5,298 nucleotides of DNA from Promethearchaeota archaeon. GTDB taxonomy: Archaea > Asgardarchaeota > Lokiarchaeia > Sigynarchaeales > SOKP01. The notes below the pieces were generated by a model. That model was not told the DNA's origin. It searched no databases and saw nothing but the letters and a program-made list of their open reading frames with translations. Of this stretch, positions 1 to 5,298 are shown piece by piece. The position numbers and the translations under genes were made by a program. Location of the stretch: NCBI GenBank assembly GCA_016839635.1, contig JAEOTV010000196.1:1-5298 (forward strand), read 5' to 3'. Position 1 is the stretch's first letter. Every line of letters begins with the position of its first letter.

Positions 1-1
1 A

Positions 2-448
2 ATATTAATAGGAATTTGCTTAATAATAATTGGAATTCTGATTAAATTTCCTGATTTTTTATACAGACAACGTTTTTCATGGATTATATATTCTTTAGGA
101 ATAGAGACTCTCTTGCTTTCCATGCTAATATTATTTGAAAATTTTGTAATGGTAGATATAAAAAAGAGTTATAAATTACTGTTTTATTATTCTTATTATT
201 CCTTAACAGTTTATTTATGCCATAATTTACTATATTTCTTGTTTTTAGGCAGATTGAATCCTTATAATATTTGGTTCTTTATATTAGCAACGTTTATACT
301 TCTAGGGATATTACTCAGGTTTATTTATAAAAAGTTTGAATCTAAGGCATCTGTTAAAATCCAAATCAGCAGATTAAGTCTGAATATAACAATGAAAATT
401 GAAGAGAAAAGACATAATAAATTAAATAATGAAAGAAAGAATAGATAA
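2..448 (+). CDS. Polytopic membrane protein, C-terminal part (possible membrane acyltransferase); 5' end outside window
   Basis: The frame is open from the window edge to a TAA at 446-448, so 148 residues of a longer protein are visible and the true start lies upstream. A TTG at 113 could be read as a start, but the frame is already coding-like before it. Four hydrophobic, probably membrane-spanning stretches are seen at about residues 1-16, 27-51, 59-82 and 88-109. They are followed by a basic, hydrophilic tail of about 38 residues that is probably cytoplasmic. The third segment carries YYSLTVYLCHN (residues 63-75 region), resembling the late 'SLT-Y-x-H' helix of multi-pass acyltransferases such as acyltransferase-3 or the DUF1624/heparan-glucosaminide acetyltransferase group. 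The catalytic part of such a protein would be off the window, so the family call is tentative; the membrane nature is clear. Its last 20 nt overlap the next gene, implying co-transcription. Confidence 0.6.
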   Translation: MLIGICLIIIGILIKFPDFLYRQRFSWIIYSLGIETLLLSMLILFENFVMVDIKKSYKLLFYYSYYSLTVYLCHNLLYFLFLGRLNPYNIWFFILATFILLGILLRFIYKKFESKASVKIQISRLSLNITMKIEEKRHNKLNNERKNR

Positions 449-1211
449 TCTATTAGTAGAAAGAAGATTGGTAGAAAGTAGAACTAAGGCACAATGGCTT
501 ATAAAAAAGGGTTATATATTTGTAAATAAAAAACAGATAATGAAACCTGCAACAAAGATTAGTAAGTCACTTAAAATCCAATTGATAGAAGAATTCCCGT
601 ATGTTGGCCGCGGAGGAATGAAATTAGAAGCTGCTTTAAAAGAGTTTTCAATTTCTGTTAAAGGAAAAATTTGTGCAGATATTGGTGCATCTATCGGGGG
701 ATTTACAGATTGTTTAATAAAACATGGAGCATTAAAAGTATATCCAATCGATACTGCTACCAGTTTACTTCACCCTTCATTAAGATCCAAAGAGATGAAA
801 GAAAGAGTTGTTCCACTGTTAGGTGTTGATGCTCGCAACTTAATTTCTGTTGAGGAAAAATTTGATATTTGTACTATAGATGTCACGTTTGCTTCATTAA
901 GAGAAATTTTGCCAAATGTTAAAAAAATACTCAAAAAAAGTGGTAGTATCATTGCGTTAGTCAAACCTATTTTTGAAATTGATTTTCATATTATAAAAAA
1001 GTTTGAAATTATAAAAGATCATAACCAACTTTTTCAGATTCTTATGAATTTAATTCAATGGAATGTAAAAAATCAATTTTATCCATATAACATTATTAAA
1101 TCTCCAATTTTGGGCAAGGAAGGGTCAATAGAATTTTTAATTCATTTAAGATTTGAGGAATTCAGCAATTTTCTTGACTATGATAAGATAATAAAAGAAA
1201 TTTTGGAATAA
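429..1211 (+). CDS. tlyA: TlyA-family rRNA 2'-O-methyltransferase (S4 domain plus FtsJ-like domain)
   Basis: The 260-residue protein has the standard TlyA length and order. An N-terminal S4 RNA-binding domain (about residues 3-55; LLVERRLVESRTKAQ at 8-22, then VNKKQIMKP) is followed by a Rossmann S-adenosylmethionine methyltransferase domain. The family start YVGRGGMKLEAAL is at 58-70 and the SAM-binding loop DIGASIGGFTD at 84-94. D151 lies in IDVTFASL, K179 in LVKPIFE and E235 in GSIEFLIHL. With K65 these fit the K-D-K-E catalytic tetrad, so the enzyme should be active. Characterised bacterial TlyA proteins methylate cytidine 2'-OH groups in 16S and/or 23S rRNA and affect capreomycin sensitivity; the target here is unknown. 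Position 89 is Ile where Thr is usual. The ATG at 429 is chosen because the S4 domain begins right after it. No Shine-Dalgarno is seen; the 20-nt overlap with the upstream gene suggests translational coupling. Confidence 0.92.
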   Translation: MKERIDNLLVERRLVESRTKAQWLIKKGYIFVNKKQIMKPATKISKSLKIQLIEEFPYVGRGGMKLEAALKEFSISVKGKICADIGASIGGFTDCLIKHGALKVYPIDTATSLLHPSLRSKEMKERVVPLLGVDARNLISVEEKFDICTIDVTFASLREILPNVKKILKKSGSIIALVKPIFEIDFHIIKKFEIIKDHNQLFQILMNLIQWNVKNQFYPYNIIKSPILGKEGSIEFLIHLRFEEFSNFLDYDKIIKEILE

Positions 1212-1250
1212 CTTTATATATATAAGTTAATAATTATGTTTTTTGTTATA
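1210..1250 (+). terminator. Probable tlyA terminator: AT dyad then T6
   Basis: An inverted repeat (AACTT at 1210-1214, AAGTT at 1224-1228) around an alternating TA core overlaps the tlyA stop codon. A run of six T follows at 1239-1244. The stem is weak and AT-only, so the T-run is the more likely signal, as in archaeal termination. On the minus strand the same gap has no T-run, so transcripts of the convergent DUF362 gene may extend into tlyA antisense. Confidence 0.35.
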
Positions 1251-1258
1251 AAGAATGC

Positions 1259-2431
1259 TTATTTCTTAGGATAATTTAGAAAAACTTTACCCCATTCTGT
1301 TTGAAAGAATTTCCTGATTATGCTTTTTCCAACTGCTGGGTACCATAACATATCATGGTAGATCATGGAGGCATAAGTAGGTATTAAAAAGAAGAATTCA
1401 CTTCGAAATAAAGGATAGAGAAATTGTAGAGGTCCTTTACGCACCATTTGATCCCCCCAAATCACTACACTCCGCTTAACCTTAAAATTCCAATTTATTT
1501 GAGATATCTCTTCACCAATAACTTCAATTTGATCAATATCTCCACACCCTAAACCTTCCTCATGAGCTAATTTTATCGCAGGTAAGTCTAATGGCTCAAA
1601 TCCCATCATTTTAGCAACAATTGCATCAACAGCAACCTGATCATAACCAGCAATAATATAATTTTTAATACGTGGGATCATAGTTCTTGGTCCAGCTCCA
1701 TCACCACACACTGTTCCATCTACAATTGCCATAATACTTGGATGAATTTGTTTTTGAATAATAAGTAAATCCACTAATACTTCAGACAAATACTGATGTG
1801 AGAAATGCCTTCTTTTTGTTAGGAGCCCTCCAAATGCATTTTTCATGGCGCAAGTTATTCCCCCATGCTTCATTTCTCCAGAAGTCATTTTTAATGAACC
1901 TCCAACAGCCCCTGTATGCCCATGAGTTTTCATGGTTGGAAGATGTATTATGGGTTTCCCTACGTAAAACTCAGGAATCAGAAAACCCTCTGGAAAAATC
2001 TTAGAGTCTAAAGCATGTAAATTCTTATTTTTCAGTGTAATAAATTTTGATCTTAAAGATTCATATGGGACAAAAGGAATTCGAGTTAAGGGCACAAACC
2101 ATACACCATATTTCTTAAAAATTGGACCCCACTTGTTTCCCTTAAGACCTTTTTCTATATTTGTAACTACAGTTCTATTTTCAGCTGTAAAAAGTTTTTT
2201 AGGGTCATAACCATCTTCAATCATAGTTTTTAATATTCCTTCTACTTGCCAAGGAGGGCTTGAACAAGCCGGAAAGAATTTTGACCAACTAAGATTTAAT
2301 TTAAGAATGACTTTTTCATTTTTTTTAAAAAATTTTGCATATTCAGCCAATTGCATTAATTTTTTATAATCTTGGAATACAGTTTTAGGTGTAGTTTTGA
2401 TTATAAAAACTTGGGAATTTTTAGGCATCAT
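1259..2431 (-). CDS. DUF362 domain protein, function unknown
   Basis: This complete 390-residue protein matches the DUF362 pattern. An early VILKLNLSW (41-49) corresponds to the 'KpN' strand and is followed by a CSSPPWQVEG stretch (56-65). The family core follows: HLPTMKTHGHTG (163-174), AMKNAFGG (195-202), VDGTVCGDGAGPR (237-249), AGYDQVAVDAIVAKMMG (261-277) and a GLGCGD turn (293-298). DUF362 proteins are known as a conserved family, some fused to ferredoxin domains, with no general agreed reaction. No CxxCxxC ferredoxin motif is present here; the cysteines (56, 194, 242, 296) are scattered. The last 70 residues are rich in aromatics (about 336-368) and could contact a membrane or partner. 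There is no signal peptide. Two ATG codons are adjacent at the start (2429-2431 and 2426-2428), so the second is equally possible. The gene follows the dpp operon on the same strand after 115 bp and a T-rich terminator, so it is probably a separate unit. Confidence 0.85.
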   Translation of the reverse strand: MMPKNSQVFIIKTTPKTVFQDYKKLMQLAEYAKFFKKNEKVILKLNLSWSKFFPACSSPPWQVEGILKTMIEDGYDPKKLFTAENRTVVTNIEKGLKGNKWGPIFKKYGVWFVPLTRIPFVPYESLRSKFITLKNKNLHALDSKIFPEGFLIPEFYVGKPIIHLPTMKTHGHTGAVGGSLKMTSGEMKHGGITCAMKNAFGGLLTKRRHFSHQYLSEVLVDLLIIQKQIHPSIMAIVDGTVCGDGAGPRTMIPRIKNYIIAGYDQVAVDAIVAKMMGFEPLDLPAIKLAHEEGLGCGDIDQIEVIGEEISQINWNFKVKRSVVIWGDQMVRKGPLQFLYPLFRSEFFFLIPTYASMIYHDMLWYPAVGKSIIRKFFQTEWGKVFLNYPKK

Positions 2432-2518
2432 TATGCAATAAAGATTACAATCCTTTAACTTAATTTCTAAAAGTTAATAATCAATTACCGAATAGAATAA
2501 GATTGGTTTAATAATAAA
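2432..2518 (-). promoter_or_regulatory. Leader/promoter region of the DUF362 gene
   Basis: This is non-coding, very AT-rich sequence between the oppF terminator and the DUF362 start, and the promoter should lie here. I could not fix a convincing TATA/BRE pair. An imperfect dyad at 2440-2456 (AAAGATT / AATCCTTT with one bulged base) lies 9-25 bp before the start codon. On the minus strand its outer arm reads AAAGGA, which is too far from the ATG (about 19 nt) to be a normal ribosome-binding site. The dyad could be an operator or chance. Confidence 0.3.
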
Positions 2519-2520
2519 AT

Positions 2521-2546
2521 AAAAAAAATTTTGATATAAAAAAAAT
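2521..2546 (-). terminator. T-rich terminator after the dpp ATPase genes
   Basis: Read on the minus strand, the oppF/dppF stop codon is followed at once by a run of eight T (2545-2538) and, after a short AT spacer, a second run of eight T (2528-2521). No GC hairpin precedes them. Tandem T-tracts without a stem are typical of archaeal intrinsic termination. This fits the end of the transporter operon and separates it from the DUF362 gene. Confidence 0.55.
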
Positions 2547-3803
2547 TTAATCAGAGACAAATTCCATTCCTTTATAGGATTTTTCCTCTTTCTTAAAAGG
2601 TAAACACATCATAAAGTGTGTGCCACCAAGTGGAATTTTTCTTGGATTGTCAATACCGCATCCTACGTGTTCACCTTTTTCTTGGCATCTCGGATGGAAG
2701 TGACATCCCGAGGGGGGGTTAATAGGACTTGGCACATCCCCTTCAAGGATAATTCTATTTTGTTTTGAACTAGGATCAAATGTAGGACGAGCTGATAATA
2801 GTGCTCTAGAATAAGGATGTGTAGGATTGTAAAAAACTTCATCAATAGAACCACCTTCAACGAATTTTCCTAAATACATAACTCGAATATCATCAGCTAT
2901 GTGTTGGACAACACTTAAATCGTGTGTTATGAAAAGGTAAGATAAACCAAATTTTTGTTGTAATTCCTTTAATAAATTTAAAATTTGTGCTTGGACAGAT
3001 ACATCAAGTGCTGAAGTTGGTTCATCTAGCACGATTATTTTTGGATTGCATGCTAATGCTCTTGCTATCACAATCCTTTGCTTCTGACCACCAGAAAATT
3101 CATGAGGATACCTATCTAAATGTTCAGCCTTCATAGAAACAGTTTCCAAAAGTTCAAGAACACGTTGTCTAATTCGAGATTTTTTACTCATACCTTCTAA
3201 AAGACGGAGGGGTTCACCTATAATATTAACTATTCTCCAACGAGGATTTAAGGATGAATCAGGGTCTTGAAATACCATTTGAACTTTCTTTCTAAAAAAC
3301 CTAGTCATAGTGAAATCTTCAAAGATTTCATATCCTTTTCGTATCATTTTTTTATAAAGTCTTCTTACAAATGGGGGTGTTTTAGCAAAGAAATTATTAA
3401 ATTGCGTAGATCTTGGTTTATATATGTGTGCTGCTCCTGCAAGATATATGTTTTTTGCTCTTTTAGCAAATCTTTCCCATAATCCTTTAATTCTTCCAGG
3501 ATCAACACGTCTAGGTCCATAATATATTTCACCTTCCGTATTCGGGACAAGATCTAGAATTGTATTACCAATTGTTGTTTTTCCACATCCACTTTCTCCT
3601 ACTAATCCTAATGTTTTTCTTTTGTAGAGTTTAAATGATACACCGTCAACAGCTTTAACTTCCCCAATTTTACGTTTGAATAATCCTCCATAAATTGGAT
3701 AATATGTTTTAAGATCTTTGACTTCTAATATTGGTTCTACTTTTTTAGAACTTTGCTTTCTTCCTGTTTTAAAATTTTTGATTTCTTCTTCTCCAACAGT
3801 CAT
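2547..3803 (-). CDS. dppF: Oligopeptide/dipeptide ABC transporter ATP-binding protein, OppF/DppF type, with large insert
   Basis: This 418-residue cytoplasmic ATPase would power peptide (or related solute) import as a heterodimer with the D subunit encoded just upstream. The motifs are complete: Walker A GESGCGKT (69-76), Q-loop VFQDPDSSLNPR with Q179, signature FSGGQKQR (236-243), Walker B IIVLDEP (256-262), D-loop SALD (264-267) and H-loop His294. SSLNPR after the Q-loop is typical of F subunits. The C-terminal Oligo_HPY region contains NPTHPYSRALL (326-336) and GCHFHPRC (366-373), with cysteines at 367, 373, 382 and 400. Four cysteines at this place bind a 4Fe-4S cluster in some Dpp ATPases. 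The oddity is the Walker A to Q-loop distance: K75 to Q179 is 104 residues, against 50 in the partner subunit. A basic, aromatic insert spans about 97-168. The start ATG lies 32 nt after the D gene, with no Shine-Dalgarno and an A-rich leader. The substrate cannot be told from the ATPase; the symbol is by family only. Confidence 0.9.
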   Translation of the reverse strand: MTVGEEEIKNFKTGRKQSSKKVEPILEVKDLKTYYPIYGGLFKRKIGEVKAVDGVSFKLYKRKTLGLVGESGCGKTTIGNTILDLVPNTEGEIYYGPRRVDPGRIKGLWERFAKRAKNIYLAGAAHIYKPRSTQFNNFFAKTPPFVRRLYKKMIRKGYEIFEDFTMTRFFRKKVQMVFQDPDSSLNPRWRIVNIIGEPLRLLEGMSKKSRIRQRVLELLETVSMKAEHLDRYPHEFSGGQKQRIVIARALACNPKIIVLDEPTSALDVSVQAQILNLLKELQQKFGLSYLFITHDLSVVQHIADDIRVMYLGKFVEGGSIDEVFYNPTHPYSRALLSARPTFDPSSKQNRIILEGDVPSPINPPSGCHFHPRCQEKGEHVGCGIDNPRKIPLGGTHFMMCLPFKKEEKSYKGMEFVSD

Positions 3804-3835
3804 TTTTTTTTACTCTTTTTTAATGCTTTAAAATA

Positions 3836-5113
3836 TTATATTCTAAAGGCCTCATCTTCTTTTTTACCCCAATCAAATTTTGGTGAATCTTTATATTTAG
3901 GATCAAAAAGATGACAAGCCACAAAATATTTATCTCCTATCTCCGTTAATACCGGTTTTATTTTATCACAAATCTCTAACCTAAAATCGCATCTTGGATG
4001 AAATCTACATCCAGAGGGGGGATATATTAAATTTGGGACCATTCCTCTGATAGTTTCTAATTCATTGTCTCTTTTTTCTATGCTTGGAATAGCACCAATT
4101 AAACCTTTTGTATATGGATGACGAGGATTTTTAAATAAATCTACAGCTGTTGCATATTCAACAATATTTCCACTATACATAACAGCTATTCTGTCGCATA
4201 GCTCTGCGATAATACCCAAATCATGTGTTATCAAAAGGATTGAAGTATTAAATCTCGTTTTTAAATCTTTCATTAAATCAAGAATTTGAGCTTGAATAGT
4301 AACATCTAAAGCTGTTGTGGGTTCATCAGCAATTAGTAATGAGGGATTACATGAGAGTGCCATTGCAATCATTACTCTTTGCCTCATCCCACCACTTAAT
4401 TCGTGTGGATATCTTTTTAAAATATCTTCTGCATCTGCAATTCCTACTTCCTTTATAATTCCACTTGCCTTTTCTAATGCCATATCCTTTATTGTTGGGA
4501 TATGTGCTGCTTCTGTTTTAAGTTGTAATATCTCTTCTTCAAGACTAATCTTTTCTTCTTCTGATAATATTATTTCTTTATTATCCCGTCTACTTTTAAG
4601 GTCTTTTATTTTCTCTATCTTCTTTTTCCTCTCTAAAAGTCTTTTATCAAGGATTTGCTTCATTTCCTCTCTTTGATGTAAAAAGAATACCTCTCCTACT
4701 TGTTTACCGACTGATATAACAGGATTAAGTGAATTTAGGGGATCTTGAAAAATCATCGTAATTTCCTTTCCACGAAAATCCCTCATATCTTTTTCAGTTA
4801 AATCTAAAAGGTCTCTTCCTTTAAATGTAACAGAACCCTCAAGTATTTTACCAGGTACTCTCACTAAGCGTAATATTGAAAGTGCTGTAACTGATTTACC
4901 ACATCCAGTTTCACCAACAAGTCCAAGCGTTTCATCTTCATACATATCAAATGATACGCCATCAACAGCTTTTACTACTCCTTCCTCAGTATAAAAATAT
5001 GTCTTAAGATTCCTAATTTCAAGAAGTGCTCTTTCTTTTGTTTTTAAATTCTCTTGTTCAGAAGCTGATTCTTGCATAATATCAAATGATTCTATTTCTT
5101 TTGCATCTTTCAT
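3836..5113 (-). CDS. dppD: Oligopeptide/dipeptide ABC transporter ATP-binding protein, OppD/DppD type, with coiled-coil insert
   Basis: This 425-residue ATPase is the partner of the F subunit. It has Walker A GETGCGKS (67-74), Q-loop IFQDPLNSLNPV with Q123, signature LSGGMRQR (239-246), Walker B LLIADEP (259-265), D-loop TALD (267-270) and H-loop His297. LSGGMRQRVMIA and ADEPTTALDVTIQAQ are hallmarks of D subunits. The Oligo_HPY end has NPRHPYTKGLIGAIP (329-343) and GCRFHPRC (368-375), with cysteines 369, 375, 382 and 400 as possible Fe-S ligands. The Q-loop to signature distance is 117 residues (Q123 to S240) against 58 in the F subunit. The extra part, about 147-208, is a Lys/Glu-rich, probably coiled-coil segment. 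A hydrophilic N-terminal tail of about 29 residues precedes the ABC fold. The ATG is preceded by AAGGA (5116-5120), but only 2 nt away, closer than a normal Shine-Dalgarno. The gene lies 51 nt after the permease stop, in the same operon. Confidence 0.92.
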   Translation of the reverse strand: MKDAKEIESFDIMQESASEQENLKTKERALLEIRNLKTYFYTEEGVVKAVDGVSFDMYEDETLGLVGETGCGKSVTALSILRLVRVPGKILEGSVTFKGRDLLDLTEKDMRDFRGKEITMIFQDPLNSLNPVISVGKQVGEVFFLHQREEMKQILDKRLLERKKKIEKIKDLKSRRDNKEIILSEEEKISLEEEILQLKTEAAHIPTIKDMALEKASGIIKEVGIADAEDILKRYPHELSGGMRQRVMIAMALSCNPSLLIADEPTTALDVTIQAQILDLMKDLKTRFNTSILLITHDLGIIAELCDRIAVMYSGNIVEYATAVDLFKNPRHPYTKGLIGAIPSIEKRDNELETIRGMVPNLIYPPSGCRFHPRCDFRLEICDKIKPVLTEIGDKYFVACHLFDPKYKDSPKFDWGKKEDEAFRI

Positions 5114-5164
5114 ATTCCTTACTACTGTTATAGTTAATTAAACTAAAATATTAATTCAAATGTT

Positions 5165-5298
5165 TTATAAGTTTTTTAATCTTGGATCTAGAGCGTCTCT
5201 TAAACCATCACCGAGAAGCATAAAACCTAATACTGTAATCAATATCATGAAACCCGGCCACAGGGAAGCCCATGGTGCAGAGTAAAGGTTCGTTCTCG
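5165..5298 (-). CDS. dppC: Peptide ABC transporter permease, DppC/OppC type, C-terminal 43 residues only
   Basis: The minus strand entering from the right edge encodes 43 residues ending at a TAA (5165-5167); the rest of the gene is outside the window. The visible part holds the last membrane helix (WPGFMILITVLGFMLLGDGL, residues 13-32). After it comes the end GDGLRDALDPRLKNL (residues 29-43), which is nearly invariant at the C-terminus of DppC/OppC permeases. This subunit pairs with a DppB-type permease to form the membrane channel and docks on the two ATPases encoded downstream. The coupling (EAA-like) loop is not in the window. The gene order C-D-F on one strand supports one operon, with B and possibly the binding-protein gene expected beyond the right edge. 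Confidence 0.9.
   Translation of the reverse strand, partial: RTNLYSAPWASLWPGFMILITVLGFMLLGDGLRDALDPRLKNL

Noticed and set aside
770..964. Minus-strand 64-codon frame opposite tlyA
   Set aside because: Antisense to the methyltransferase domain, which is clearly the coding frame.
1798..2004. Plus-strand 68-codon frame opposite the DUF362 gene
   Set aside because: Antisense to the conserved DUF362 core motifs, with no start signal and no family resemblance.
2440..2456. Idea that the dyad before the DUF362 gene is a riboswitch or strong hairpin
   Set aside because: The stem is short and AT-rich with one bulge and a two-base loop; it is noted only as a possible operator.
2663..2860. Alternative minus-strand frame inside the F ATPase C-terminus
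   Set aside because: It overlaps the conserved Oligo_HPY region in a different frame; the cysteine motif shows which frame is real.
3295..3520. Idea that the F ATPase insert is an intein or inserted mobile element
   Set aside because: The insert is too short for an intein, lacks splice-junction residues, and shows no repeats or target duplication at its edges.
3267..3550. Overlapping small frames on both strands within the F ATPase insert
   Set aside because: These are shadows of the ATPase gene, whose frame runs unbroken through the insert with intact motifs on both sides; no leader or domain supports them.
4317..4676. Plus-strand open frame of 119 codons opposite the D ATPase
   Set aside because: It lies antisense to the coiled-coil and signature region; its Ser/Ile/Leu-rich product mirrors the Lys/Glu codons of the real gene and has no recognisable domain.

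Overview
The window is AT-rich and gene-dense, and looks like a prokaryotic chromosome fragment. Several features suggest an archaeon. T-tracts without a GC-rich hairpin serve as the likely terminators, no gene has a well-placed Shine-Dalgarno sequence, and a bacterial-style TlyA methyltransferase and Opp/Dpp transporter sit beside a DUF362 protein. An Asgard-type (Lokiarchaeia-like) genome is my best guess, but no rRNA or other lineage marker is present and the assignment is an inference.

Layout on the plus strand: positions 2-448 hold the C-terminal part of a polytopic membrane protein whose start lies outside the window. Its end overlaps by 20 nt the start of a complete TlyA-family rRNA 2'-O-methyltransferase (429-1211). 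A 47-bp convergent gap follows.

Layout on the minus strand, read right to left: the last 43 residues of a DppC/OppC-type permease (5165-5298), then an OppD/DppD-type ATPase (3836-5113), then an OppF/DppF-type ATPase (2547-3803). This is the usual C-D-F order of an ABC importer for oligopeptides or dipeptides. The first permease (B) and the binding protein (A) would lie beyond position 5298 or elsewhere. A T-rich stretch closes this operon. After a 115-bp gap a DUF362 protein of unknown function follows on the same strand (1259-2431).

How the genes work together: DppC and its missing DppB partner would form the membrane channel, and the two ATPases would form the heterodimeric motor on the cytoplasmic face. 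Both ATPases have a full set of ATP-binding motifs and a C-terminal four-cysteine Oligo_HPY region. The most notable feature is that each carries roughly 55-60 extra residues, but at different places: before the Q-loop in the F subunit, and between the Q-loop and the signature motif in the D subunit. No CRISPR array, tRNA, insertion sequence or clear defence system was found. Apart from the ATPase inserts the region looks like ordinary housekeeping and transport sequence.
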